Assembly (NCBI GenBank): GCA_037157565.1
Contig: JAZHRO010000054.1
Location: 20,133,501 to 20,197,500, forward strand
From: Thalassia testudinum
Lineage: Eukaryota > Streptophyta > Magnoliopsida > Alismatales > Hydrocharitaceae
Length of the DNA stretch: 64,000 nucleotides
Reading direction: 5' to 3'
Shown piece after piece: positions 20,570 to 33,000 of this stretch. A program made the translations under genes and the position numbers. Each line of letters opens with the position of its first letter. Within the stretch, counting starts at the first letter, position 1. The notes beneath the pieces were generated by a model. It was not told the DNA's origin, ran no database searches, and saw only the letters and a program-made list of their open reading frames with translations.

Positions 20570-23332
20570 TGTAAAGATCCATTCTGTCCTGAGTATTTTA
20601 AGACGTTTGGATTGTCGGTCAGACGTCTGGAGCCCTTTCCAGACGTCTGGAAATCAAAAATTTGGTACGTGACTTCGCTTCTGCGCGTGAGCTGTGCACA
20701 GACAGTACTCTTTATCTCTCTTTTTCCCTCTCCCCTCCTCCACCGAACCCTAACGCACCACCTTTATAAACTCCTCTTCTCCTCTCTGGTTCTCCCCACA
20801 CCACCACAGCCACCTTCTTCCCTTCCTCTCCACCCTAGCTAGAGGAGCTAGCGCGAGAGCGGCGACGAGGAGGAGAGGCGACGTGAGGAGAGGAGGAGGA
20901 GCTTGAGCTCGCAAGCTTGTGTGGGAGCTCGCTGGAGGGCGCATGGCCGGAGCGGCGCGTGCGGGAGGAGGAGAGCATCGGGGGAGTCGTCCCTGACACT
21001 GCTGCAGCCGAAGCTGCAGGCGAGGAGGCGAGGACGCGGCCGCGTGCGGCGAGGGAGAGTAGGAAGAGGTCCTGGTTCTGGGATTTTCCCAGAATCAGAC
21101 GTCTGGCTGACATCCAGATGACGGGGAGGACGTCTGGTGACTACACCGGACGTCTGAAAGCAGATCTTCGTGAAGGTATGTTTCCTTTTGCGGATACGGC
21201 CATGCGAGCCGCTCCGCAGCTACGTTTTGCGTGGCTTATTGTGGGAGATTTTGCTGTCGCATGCAGAGATTGCTTTGGGAAGGCGTGGGACATGCCCTCC
21301 CATGCATTTCAAACGTTTGGGTAGCTTACCAGACGGCTGGAAGCACTCCTAAACGTCCGGGCAGGTTACCAGACGGCTAGAAGCACTCCCAGACGTCCGG
21401 AGAGGAGGTCGGACGTCTGGAGCCGGGCCCAAATGGTCAAGAAGAGGTTCTGGATGTCTGAGGTCGACGCAGAACCTGAGGTGTGTTTCTGGTCACTTTT
21501 AAGACATCTGGACATTGTGCCAGACGTCTAATTTGGGTTTATAGCTCTGTTTTTGACCTGTTTAAGGTTCGTTTGAGGTCTGTTTTATGCAAACAAGTTA
21601 TCGGTGTTTCCCTTGAGAGTTCCTCTACTTGTTAGAAGGCCTTTTATACTGTTTTGAATGTTCCATTGTGATTGTTCCTTGTTATAGGACTTCGTTCCGT
21701 TGCGGGTTCGGGGCTTGCTGAGACACGTGAACCTGCCGTTCGAGCCCCTAATACTCCTGGGTTGTCTGGTAGAGTAGCTTTCCCTAATTTAATTATAAAC
21801 TTGAATGCATGTGTGGACTGAATAACTAGAACCTAGGATATGGCATGAATCCTAAGATGAAAAGTACTTGAAATGCCTGTGTGCGTGTTTGAATTGTAGT
21901 CTTGAATGAGTAACTAGAAATGTTAACAACTGCCTGTTAATGAACAAGAGTTGCCTGTGAAATATGAATTATCTGTGCTAGTTAAACGGTTACATGTGAC
22001 CTTATCTGTTGTATACGTTAAATGATAGAACACGAGCTGCATTTGTATAACCTGAGAATGGAAATGTGAATGATAGAAATACGAGCTGCATGTGTATAAC
22101 CTGAGAATGGAAATATGAATGATGAAACCTGGTATGGAATAGCATGAGAAATATGAGCATCAACCCTACGGGGAATTAGGAGCAGAGCTCCTGGAAATAA
22201 ATGGAATGGATCTGGAATTGTGAGTGGGGAAGTGTGCTGGCCCTTGAGTACGTGGTACCAAGGAGAGCGATTGTCCCCTGTTTAGTGTAAAGCGGAGCTA
22301 GCTGCCCTTGGGTTGAGACCTGAGGTTAGGATTGGCCACTCTACACTGACTTCTTGGCCCTCGCATACACAGTACCGGGGAGAGCTACTAGTGTAGGGAG
22401 AGAGCTAGCCACCCCACGGGGCCTGGGGTTCAGCTAGCCACCCTACACCGAGTTGTTAGGCCCACTGGGCAAACCAGAGTAGTCAGGCAAGGGTGCGCGG
22501 ACTGTGGAGGGGTGAGACCCTTGTTTGGTTCTTAGGGGCTAGACCCCTGTTACTGAGAGGGCTAGGCCCTATACTTTTCCGTGCTGTACTTTGGGCGCAC
22601 CCGTTAGCGGAAACTACTGACCGTGTGCTAGTGCTGGGTAGCTACCTGTGCGCTTATCGCGCGTGCCGAAGTCACCGTTACGTCTGTCCATGACCTTGAG
22701 GTGGTTGACTGGGTGTAGGATCACCACGGGGGACTCTCCTAGCCAGGAGAGCACCACGTGTGCTTTCTACTCTTCGGAAAAGACTGCAATCAAGATCGTT
22801 CCCACGATGAACATTCGAGATCAAGAAAGAGATTTGAAATTATAAACCAATGGGTGAAAAGGAATAACTTGTAAATTAAAGAATTGGAATAGCTAGTTTA
22901 CCTGTTAGCTTTTACTGCTCTAGTTAGTTGGTTGCTACTTTACTCAGCGTTCACTGACTAAGTTTACTAATAACCCTTTTTAGGTCCAGGTGTTGAGCAG
23001 CCCGAGTTTCCTACTGCAGAGGGTGCTGGGCCCAGTAGAGCCCAGTAGCTGTAGTCTTCTGTTGTAGCACTTTCTGTTGTTAGCGAGTTTCAAACTTTTG
23101 TACTTTTATATTTCTGCACCTTGTTTCCGTTTTATTATTGTGGTGGTGATATGTACTGTTAGTAGCTTTTACTTCTTTTACTACTGTACTCTTTACTGTT
23201 AGTTACTTAGCATAGTGAATGTGGTTTACTTTCCTGCTTTTTGGTTATTTCTTGTTGAACGACTGGGTCTTGGGATTAGTCGAGTCGAGCCAGTCTCGGG
23301 TCCTGTAGGGATTCGGGAATCGGGTCGTAACA
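20570..23332 (+). repeat. Solo Tekay/Del-like LTR
   Basis: This 2763-bp LTR begins TGTAAAGATCC and ends CGGGTCGTAACA. The flanks are CCCAA (20565-20569) and CCCAG (23333-23337), a five-base duplication with one change. No primer site follows, so it is a solo LTR. It carries a TATA box (TTTATAAA, 20763-20770), at least ten AGACGTCT-type motifs in two groups (20600-20650 and 21090-21520), a strong splice-donor sequence AAG|GTATGT (near 21175) and the GTACC/GTGTAG stem region at 22235-22460. Confidence 0.88.
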
Positions 23333-25912
23333 CCCAGCTACTTCAGGTTTAGAAGATGCGTCAGCTGAGCCGATAGACTAAATTTGTTTTTCTTGTAGGA
23401 CGAGCACAAGTCTTGGCCTTCCATTGGTTTTTTGGGTTTTCGACTTCATTGTTTAGCTATTAACTAGTGGTTCGACCTGCTTTGAACTTGTGATTTTGGT
23501 CTTTTTGCTTGGTTTGACCCAACATATCTGTTATAACCGGACATCAAGTGTTGTTTAAGATGTCTGGGAAGCGGTCCAGACGTCTGGTCAGACGTTTGGA
23601 AGCCTTCCCAGATGTCTGGAATTAAATTTTTTCGGCGTATGGGTTCGCGTCTACGTGCATGCGCGCGCAGACTGAACCCGCCGCCCTCCTTCTCTTTCCT
23701 CTCCCTCCCTGCAGACACAGCTTTTCTCTTTCTCTCTCCCCGCAGTTGCCTTCAAATACACCTCTCCCTCTCCCTCACCGTCACTCCACCGCCTTCTTCT
23801 TCTTCTTCCTGTCAGCGAGAGAGCGAGCGGGCGAGAGCGGCAGCCGCGACTGCTGTGAGTGAGTGGGGAGGAAGAGCTGTTGCAAGAGGAAGAGGGAGCT
23901 TGACCGCGAGGTTGCGAGCTCGCCGGAGCAGCCGGAGCCGACCGGTGGGTGCGCAGCAAGCGTGGGGTGCCGCGGAGAAGCTGCTGCAGCTCAGGCAGCA
24001 GGCGGGCGTGGTCGTCCGTGAGCTGCAGGAGGAGGTCGAGGAGGTCCTGATTCTGGGAAAATTTCCCAAAATCAGACATCTGGACTTACGTCCAGACGAC
24101 AAAGGAGACGTCTGGAGTAAGGTCCAGACGTCTGAAAGGTACGTTATTTTATTTTCTTCCTCTTTCGCGTCTACGGCCATGCAGCCATTTCCGTCGAAGT
24201 CTTCTGCTTCCTTTGGTGTTGAGAGCAGGCACGTGTGTGTGCAGGTTTGTTCGGGAAGGCGCAAGGGCACGCCATCCCACACAGATCAGACGTCTGGGCA
24301 CGGCGCCAGACGACGGAGAGGGTCTCTAGACATCCGGAGTGACAGTCGGATGTCTAGAAACTAAGTCCAGACGGTTCAGCGGGCTTCTGGATGTCTGAAG
24401 GACCGCACAGATCGAGGTATGACCTGAACGATCAATTAAGACGTCTGGAGGAAGTTCCAGACGTCTAATTTTGGACAGACTCGTTGTTTTTGACCCGTTT
24501 AGGGTCCGTTCGGAGTCCATTTTCGACATTTCAAGTTTCGTTCTTCTCGGATTTAGTTCCTTTACCTATTTACGGTAATTATATCCTGTTCTGAGTAGCT
24601 CCTTGTAATTGATCCTTGTATTAGGACCCCGTTCCGTTGCGGCTTTGGGGGTTACGGAGGCACGTGGATCTACCGTTTACACCCCCATTACTCCCAGTTT
24701 CGCAGGTAGAGTGGCTTCCTTAGTTAATTACAAGCATTAATGCATATCTAGAATAAATGATAGATCCTAGGGTATGGCATGAATTCTAGGACCTGAAAAC
24801 TAGAGTGAATGATAGATCCTAGCGTATGGCATGAATCCTAGGAACAGAAACACTGAAACGAATGTCTTGAATGCCTAAATTGCAGTATCGGATAAGTATA
24901 TAGAATAATGATAATTGTCTGTAAATGGATAACAGCTGCCTGTAAACTGTAAAGTATTGTTAGCAACTGTCGCATGTAAATTCCGGTTGGTTACAATTAC
25001 ATACGAGCTACCTGTACAAGAATGAGAAAGGGAAATATGAACTGCTTGCGAATAAACTTGAAATGTAAATAGTAAAGTTGCATACCACATGTGTAGAACT
25101 TGAGAAAGGAAACCAGAAACAATGAAACCTAGTATGGCTTGACCTGAGGAAACATGAGCACTAACCCTACGGGGAGTTAGGAGTAGAACTCCTGGAAATA
25201 AATGGAATGGAATTGGAAAAGTAAAACAGGAAAGTGTGTTGTCTCTTGGGTACGTGGTGCCAAAGAGAGCACATATTACCTCTTAGTGTAGAGGGGAGCT
25301 TGCCGCCCTCAGGTCGAGACCGGGGTGGGTTTGGCCACTTTGCACCGACTTTCTGGCCCTCGCATACACCGTACCGGGGAGAGCTGCTAGTGTGGGGAGA
25401 GTGCTAGCCACCCCACGGGACCCGGGGTTCAGCTAGCCGTCCTACACCGACTTGTTAGGCCCACTGGGCAAATCAAGGTAGTCAGGCGAGGGTGCGCGGA
25501 CTGTGGATGGGCGAGACCCCTGTTTGGTTACTGTGGAGGGGCTGGACCCCTGTTACTGAGAGGGCTCTGCCCTATACTGGTTCCGTGCTGTGCTTTGGGC
25601 GCACCCGTTAACGGAAACGACTGACTGCGTGCTAGTGCGGGGTAGCTACCCATGCGTTTATCGCGCGTGCCGTAGTCATCGTTACGTCTGTCAGCAACCT
25701 TGGGGTGGTTGACTGAGGGTAGGACCACCACAGGGGACTTTCCCGGCCAGGAGAGCACCACGTGCTACTTCTACTTCTCGGAAAAGTTTGCAATCAAGAT
25801 CGTTCCCACGAGGAACATTCAAGATCAAGAGAATGATCTGAGAAATAATTCAAGAGTGAATAAAGGGAAAAATATAAAGAAATAAATTAAAAATATAACA
25901 GCTACTGTCCAC

Positions 25913-28655
25913 TGGCAAACGGTGGCGACAACTAGCTTTTATTAAGTCGTTGTAGTACAGATAGTTATTGCCATCATTTGCTAATATTTGTTACTCGGAA
26001 AATAAAGTTCTCCCGAGGTCGAACTCAGGGAGCAAGTCGTATTCTAGAGATATACATGTTCTATTACAAAAATAGAGAGAGAGAGAGAGAGATGAAAGTT
26101 TGGCTTCTTCTTCTTCTCTTCTCTCTTCCTCTTTGTCTTCTTTCCTCTTTGGCTTTTGTTCTTCCTGTTCTTCCTCTTTTTCTTGGTTGGACGATCCTGT
26201 CTTTTTCTTCTTTTTATTTTCTTTGTTTCTTCATTTCTTGCTTCAGATCTTCCTCCCGTGCTCTTCTTCTTTTCTTCTTGCTTCTTGCTTCTCTTCTTCT
26301 TCTTCTTCTTCTTCTGCTTTCTGTTTCTTCACTTGGCTGCTCCTTCTCTCTTCTTTTCTTCTTCTTCTTTGTCTTCACCTGTCTTCAGGACGTCGTCTGA
26401 TTTTCCAATCAGACGACTTAACTCGCGGATGCTACAGTGTCGCTTCAGTTCTTCTTCTTCCGCAGTCCTTCTTCTTCCTCACCTGTGCCTGCACGCTCAA
26501 GAGTTCAGCATCAGAGGGCAAAAACCTACTCTATCCCCCCCCCCACGTCTCTCTCTCTCAGAATTCGCTCTTAGGACAGCTCTCCCAAAGCAACCAGGTA
26601 ATTGGGTACGCGAGTCACGCCCGGGTCCAGGCCCACCGGCGTGCGGTGGTGGGCGAGGAGTGCAGGTCAGGTCGGGTCGGCCGAATCCGCGTGATGAGCT
26701 CGCGGACGGGCCGGGTGAAGCGGTGTGAGAGGGACCTCACCCCGTGTGCCGAGGCGATAGGCCTACAGCACTTTTCCAATTTATCTCACGGCGCTCGCTC
26801 ACAATCTTCCAAGGTGGGACTAAATGTCCCACCCCAATGTGAGCGTTCGTGCGGAGAAGGCAGCGAGCAGTCGAGGGCCAATGCGAGGGCTTCGCGCGAG
26901 GACTTCGCCTCAGCTGCAGCCTGGCACTTCGCGAAGACACCCCACGCAGCCTGGGAGCCTGATCTGGGTGTGGCGCGCTTGGAGCAGCAGGTCGACGGAG
27001 CTTCTTCACTCGTCAATGGCGGCGGCGAGCACAGACCCTGTTTACAACAACACGGCCTCTCGGCCTAATCAGATATGCGGAGGACCTTCGCCGTGGCACG
27101 GCGAAGGTTGTCGGAGGGTCTGCAGGGGCGTGGTGGAGCAAAAGGGTCGCCCTAGGTCAAACTGCGGGCGGAGAAGTGGGTGTTCGGTGGATCTGCAGAG
27201 GGAGTTTGGTGGGAAGTGGAGGGGCGGAAGAGGATCAAGGTGAGGAGGCGGAGGTTATGCACAGGTCGGCGAGCCGTGTGGGGTGCTGGAGCGATGGGAG
27301 CGGTTCGCCGGAGTTTGGCCGAAGGTGGAGAAGGTGAGGGTGATCAGTGGGAAATCGATGGCGACAGTAAGGGCTTTCAGTATGGAAAAGAAAGATGGGA
27401 GGAAGAGGAGAAGTTTTACCTACTAAGCTGGACGAGGAGGGGTTGGCGTAGGCGACAGTCGTATCGACTGTCGCCGGAGAAGAAATTGCCCAGAGGAAGG
27501 GGCGGCGGCGAGGAGAGGGCCGGAGAGGCGCCAGCTGGGTGCGGCGTGACGCGGAAAGATCGAGGGAAGGTAACCTTGCTGCTGGTAGTGCGGCAGGGCG
27601 ACGAGGAGGAGGAGGAGAGGCCGCCGGAGCAAGGGGGCGTCTGTCGGAGTGGGAAGAGAGGAATTGAGGGGGTGTCTCCGTCAGATCCGAGCTGCGAAGA
27701 ACGGCGGAGCGACGGGGGTATTTATAGGGGCAGAACCAGAGAGGAGGGCGGAGGGAGACGACGTGTCTCCCTCGCCGGAGGACGCCGGAGGAAGGATACC
27801 CATACCGTCTGTGCGTTCGCACGGCCGGTATGGGTGGGTGCAGCACTCAGGGGGGTGTCCCTGCGGTGGCTGACGATGCAGGGTACCCCCCATTGACTTG
27901 CCAGGGCCCCTCCCTCACCCTGCGCGGCGCCATGCTCCCCGCAAGGTCGCCGGAGCATGGCGCTGCTCAGGTTTTGCAGGAGGGACCTAAATGTAAAGAA
28001 CGAAGGAGAGTTAGGGGCCAAAATGTAAGGATTCAAAAGTTGAGGGCCAAAAAGTAAATATATGAGGACCAAAGTGTAAAGTTGGTCAAGAAGGTTTCTT
28101 CTTAGGCCCAAGTTTTTATACATGACTAATTAGGACCTAAGGATTCTGATGGTGAATTTTATTTCTAGATTAAACCTTGTTTGACCGGTCAATTTACGCA
28201 AAAATCCAAATTAAGTTGTTAATTGGGCATTGTTCTCAATGTAGGTCAAAATGGGTTCCTAAGGCCAAATTGAAAGTCCTAAACCCTAGATATTATTTTT
28301 ATATGAATTTTAGAGGATTTAGTTGATTTTTACCTTGCCTCGAACCACGTGAATTGAAGTGGGTTTGTTTTTAGGGTTACAGGATGTCATTTAATTCCTT
28401 GGAGTTGCTGTAGCCCTTATTGAGTCATCTCATCCCACTTTTCTTCTTATTAGGTTGTTTTGACCTATGTTTGGACCCTGAGTTACCCTATTTTCAGATC
28501 GGATTGGTGAAATTGCATTTTTACCCCTCAGTTTATGTTTTCTTTGCAAACTCAGAATCTCTCTGAGCCAAGCCTTTCTAAGGTTATGTAGGAGCTTTTA
28601 TTCTCTGTATTAGGTCAAAATGAGCTAGTTATGGCTCATGATGAGGTTCTCATCG
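25913..28655 (-). repeat. Solo Athila-like LTR, minus strand, with perfect TSD
   Basis: This 2743-bp LTR lies inside the Tekay-like 5' LTR. It is flanked by a perfect duplication TCCAC (25908-25912 and 28656-28660). The minus-strand tip reads CGATGAG instead of TGATGAG, a single T-to-C change in the terminal dinucleotide. It carries the U3 palindrome (27798-27835), a TATA box (27718-27728), the GGCGACAGTCG/CGACTGTCGCC palindrome (27451-27475), the CCTTCGCCGTG/CACGGCGAAGG palindrome (27085-27107) and the GTGGGACT hairpin near 26815. Confidence 0.9.
27718..27835 (-). promoter_or_regulatory. LTR core promoter: TATA box plus upstream palindrome
   Basis: A TATA box (CCTATAAATACC on the minus strand, 27718-27728) is separated by 69-70 bp from the inverted repeat at 27798-27835. 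Plus-strand arms are ACCCATACCGTCTGTGCG and CGCACGGCCGGTATGGGT around TT; 16 of 18 positions pair. Confidence 0.6.
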
Positions 28656-29109
28656 TCCACCTTACTGTTTCTTAGCTTTTAGTTGCCACTCTACTCAGCG
28701 TTTCGTTGACGTGTCACCTTTGTTACCTTTTCAGGACCAGGTGTTGAGCAGCCAGAGTCGGCGGCTGCAGAGGGCGCTGGGCCTAGTAGAGCCCAGTAGT
28801 GTTACTTGTATAGTACCCACTGTACTTTTCTTTCCGTTGTAGTGAGTAGTTCTGTTACCCCTGTACTCTTTTTATTGTAAGCTTCATGTTTATGTACATG
28901 TTTATTTCTCTACTGTTGTGGTGGTGTATACTGTAGTATTTCTTTTCTTTACTGCTGTATTTTGTTACTGCTAGTTATATACATGGTGAATGTGGTTTAT
29001 TTTACTGCTCTTTTGGTTACTTTCTTGTTGGACGATTGGGTCTTGGGATCAGTCGAGTCGGTCCGATTCTCGTATCTCACAGGGATTCGGGAACCGGGTC
29101 GTAACAAGA

Positions 29110-29121
29110 TGGTATCAGAGC
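29110..29121 (+). promoter_or_regulatory. Primer-binding site for initiator tRNA-Met
   Basis: TGGTATCAGAGC lies three bases after the LTR end at 29106. It is the complement of the 3' end of plant initiator tRNA-Met, the standard primer of chromoviruses of this type. Confidence 0.93.
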
Positions 29122-29291
29122 AAGGTCATCCTGAGAAGTGAACCAACTGGCTGGAAAATAACCAATTCACGTGTTTGTAACTAGAGTAGCCACTACAACA
29201 TATCTTTTGACATATGTTCTTAGACTTCTCCGTTAGATATCCATTCGTATTGACGTCTTTTCTGTTCTGTGTTCGCGTCTCCTTGCAGGAG

Positions 29292-30060
29292 ATGCCTCGA
29301 CGTGGAGCCAGGAGGGTGGATCACAGGCGCGGCCAAGGTCGAGGCCTGAGGGACAGATGTGTTAAGCTTGGAGTACACGTTACCCCTTCTCTTCTCCTGA
29401 GCGTACCGTCTCCGGACCTCATCCATCTGATTCGAGAGGTGGTTCGAGAAGAATTTCAGCTTCCACCCACTTGGCCGCTCCCTCATCTCCCTTCCGAGGG
29501 TACGACAGGGGAGTTTGTTGTGGAACAAGATTTTCGCTATCACACTAGGCGGGTTAGGAGAGCTGAATGGAGGCACGTGGCGCCCGCAAGAGAGCCGTCA
29601 CATTTTGCGGGGCCATCAGTGGCCTTTGGGGGCCCCCGACAGGGGCCAGTTGCTAGCACCAGACCCCCGCCCAGCCACCAATAGGGACCTACCGAGAGAG
29701 GGAGTCGAGTTCCCCTCTGCTACCAACGTGGCCAGTCGGGTCATTTTAGGAGGGACTGCCCGTCTAGGATGGTCGTGGGTTCCAGGTGCATGAGGGAGGA
29801 CAACTGCCACGAAGGGGATACCTGCCAGCTGTCACTAGCTCCGCCCCAGGCCTACCTGTTTTGTCCGCTCCCAGTACCGAGGAGCGTCACGACATTGTGA
29901 CTCACCGAGATATCATAGCTTCAGCTTATACGGTGACAAGTATGGTTACAAGGTTTGGTCTTTTTGGAGTACGTAATTCCTTCTTCTGGTATGATGTACC
30001 TTCTTGCTCCATGAATTGGTTACTACTCTGGAGTCCGATAGCACTCCATTAGGGGATGAG
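29292..30060 (+). pseudogene. gag remnant of the Tekay-like element
   Basis: It starts at ATG 29292 (MPRRGARRVDHRRGQ), matching the start in the intact-length copy at 50590. About 75 residues on, the alignment jumps from the N-terminal region to the segment before the zinc knuckle, so the capsid-like core (EAEDWLEQLEKIF region in the other copy) has been deleted. The zinc knuckle survives as CYQRGQSGHFRRDC, with the second cysteine changed to arginine. Several stops follow, and the protease start is scrambled between 29850 and 30060. Confidence 0.8.
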
Positions 30061-33000
30061 TGGTAGTCAGAAACCTAGGCGGCTAGCTGTTTGTAGCTGG
30101 GAAGGGTTACACGGATAGTGAGGACAGTGTTGGGGGACACCGCCTTCCCGCTGACTTGATTATGATACAGATGGAGGACTTTGGCGTGATTCTGGGGATG
30201 GGCTGGCTATCCGCTTACCATGCCTTGGTGGATTGCTTTGAGAGGAAGATCGTCTTCTCTATATCAGAGTTGCCTTCTTTCGAGTTCCACGGGTAGCCAG
30301 TGGACGGAGGCTTCAGGTGCATTTTTGCACTTCGAGCGGCGAGACTTTTGAGCCAAGGGTGTGAGGGCTTCCTAGCTTGTGTGGTGGCAGAGCCCAACCC
30401 TGTAGCGGACTTCCAGAGTGCTTCGACGTGTTCCCAGATGAGTTGCCAGGACTACCGCCTGAGCGTGAGATCGAGTTTGAGATCTCACTGGTACCGGGGA
30501 CCAGCCCCATCTCCACAGCTCCATACAGGATGGCACCACTTGAGCTGTGAGAGCTCAAGTCTCAGTTGCAGGATCTTTTGGAGAAGGGCTTTGTGAGGCC
30601 CAACGCGTCTCCCTGGGGAGCCCCGGTACTGTTTGTAAAGAAGAAGGATGGTACCCTATGCCTTTGTATGGACTACCGACAGCTGAATAGGGTCACCATC
30701 AGGAACAGATATTCGCTGCCGAGGATTGATGACTTGTTTAACCAGCTGCGTGGTGCCACGGTATTCTCCAAGATCGACTTGAGGTTTGGATACCACCAGT
30801 TGAGGATCAAGGAGGCAGACGTCTCCAAGACAGCTTTCCGCACTCGGTACGGACACTACGAGTTTCTGGTCATGCCGTTTGGGCTGACCAATGCCCCTGC
30901 TGTCTTCTGGATTTGATGAACCGGGTGTTTAAACCGTACTTGGACTAGTTCGTGGTGGTATTCATTGATGATGTGCTCATCTATTCTCGAGATCAGACGC
31001 GGCACGGGCAGCACTTGTAGATGATTTTGGACACACTGAGACGACGTAGGCTGTACGCTAAATACAGCAAGTGCGAGTTCTGGTTGAGGGAGGTGACCTT
31101 CTTAGGTCATGTGATCTTTGGGGATGGCTTGGCTGTGGCCCCAGCCAAGGTCGAGGCGGTGCTCAGGTGGGAGAGACTGCGTACGGTTACTGAGATTCGC
31201 AGCTTCTTGGGACTGGCAGGCTACTACTGGCTGTTTATCGGGGGTTAGGGGGTGTGCTCATGCAGAGGGGTCACGTTGTCGCTTACGCTTCGTGGCAACT
31301 GAAGCCCCATGAGCATAGCTACCCTACCCACGACCTGGAGTTAGCAGCTGTCGTCTTCGCGCTGAAGACCTGGAGGCACTACTTGTACGGTGAGACCTTC
31401 GAGATTTTCACAGATCACAAGAGCCTCAGATACCTGTTTGATTAGATGGAGCTCAACATGAGACAGAGATGTTGGTTGGAGCTCCTGAAGGACTATGACT
31501 GCAGCATTTCCTACCACCCGAGAAAGGCCAACGTGGTGGCTGACGCCTTAAGCCGGAAGGCGCCCGCACACTTGGCCAGTTTACAGGTGCAGAGTTGGAG
31601 CCTTTTGGAGGAGATGGGCAGTTGGCGACCCCTAGAGTTACGGGGGTGCTGTGGGGCAGTGACTGTGACGCGACAGACGAGGCCAGAGCTGATAGATAGC
31701 ATCATCACAGGACAGATAGCCGACCCGTACTTGCAGTCCCTGCGTGACAGAGTACTGTCAGGAGACCCTGGAGACTTCTCTTTTATAGATTAGGTGCTAC
31801 GCATGAGGGGACGTTTGTGCGTTTCCAGAGACGATGAGCTGTTGAGAGAGCTCCTGACTGAGGCACACGGTTCCAGATTCACCATACATCCCGGAAACAC
31901 AAAGATGTACCATGACTTGAGACGCGGCTTTTGGTGGAGGGGGATGAAGCGAGATGTGGGTGAATTCGTACAGCAGTGCTTAGTGTGCCAGCATGTGAAA
32001 GCCGAGCATCAGAGGCCTGCAGGGCCGCTGCAGCCACTTCCAATGCCAGAGTGGAAGTGGGAGAGCATCACCATGGACTTGATGGTGGGCTTACCTGTTA
32101 CCCAGCGAGGACACGACGTAGTCTGGGTAATCGTTGACAGATTGACGAATACGGCGCATTTCTTGCTGATCCGAGTCACCTTGGGACTAGCACAGTTGGC
32201 AGAGAGGTATATCCACGACGTGGTACGTCTACACGGAGTTCCGCGGGAGATCGTATCCGACCAGGATACCCGCCTTACGTCCCAATTTTGGGCTGAGTTT
32301 CAGCAGGCCCTGGGGACGCGGTTGAGGTTCAGTACAGCTTACCACCCCTAAACAGACAGACAGTCTGAGCGCACGATACAGACACTTGAGGACCTTTTGC
32401 GTGCTTGTGTACTGGACTGGAGGGGCTCTTGGGAGGAGCACTTGCCCCTGGCAGAGTTTGCATACAATAACAGTTATTACTCGAGCATCGGCATGGCACC
32501 CTACGAGGCTCTGTACAGACGGAGGTGTACGGCACCCTTGAGTTGGGTTGAGGTGGGGACCAAGTGGGAGGTTGGCCCCAGGCTGATCCGGCAGAGTCAG
32601 GAGGTAGTCGAGCAGATTCACAGGCGACTCCGCACTGTCAGGAGCAGGCAGAAGAGCTATGCAGATCGGAAACGCAGAGAGGTGCAGTTTGAGGTTGGGG
32701 ACCATGTCTTCCTTCGTGTTTCGCCCATGAAGGGCCTGCAGCGATTTGGGATGAGAGGGAAGCTCGCGCCGAGGTTCGTGGGGCCCTTTGAGGTCCTGGA
32801 GCGGGTTGGACCCGTTGCTTACAGGCTTGCCCTCCCTCCTCAGCTTTTTGGTGTGCACGACGTGTTCCACGTGTCCAACCTCAGGAAGTACGTCGCTGAT
32901 TCCAGTCCGTCCTGAGTCACGAGAGCGTCGAGGTGGGCGACGACTTGACCTACCCCGAGCAGCCAATGCAGATTCTCGACAGAGCCGTCCGCAGTCTGAG

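Larger units (their letters stand above)
23529..29106 (+). repeat. 5' LTR of the Tekay-like element, interrupted
   Basis: The two parts are 23529-25912 and 28661-29106. Together they give about 2.83 kb. The first part has the AGACGTCT motif array in two groups (23550-23625 and 24070-24480), a CT-rich promoter area near 23745, a donor-like AAAG|GTACGTT (GT at 24139-24140) and two tandem 55-bp units ending in GATAGATCCTAG...GGCATGAATCCTAGG (24755-24845). The GTACC/GTGTAG stem region is at 25245-25455. Confidence 0.88.
24139..29288 (+). other. Predicted leader intron of the Tekay-like element (now holds a nested LTR)
   Basis: A donor AAAG|GTACGTT at 24139 and an acceptor CCTTGCAG at 29287-29288 would join an LTR-derived first exon to GAG-ATG, the gag start at 29292. 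The presumed first exon (about 23760-24138) contains no ATG. Without the later nested LTR the intron would be about 2.4 kb. Prediction only; splicing has not been observed. Confidence 0.5.

Noticed and set aside
29103..29125. tRNA gene fragment
   Set aside because: The initiator-tRNA-Met similarity is only 12 bases and sits exactly at the LTR end, so it is a primer-binding site.
29220..29576. 118-codon minus-strand frame across the Tekay-like gag
   Set aside because: Shadow of the plus-strand gag remnant, whose frame matches the second element.
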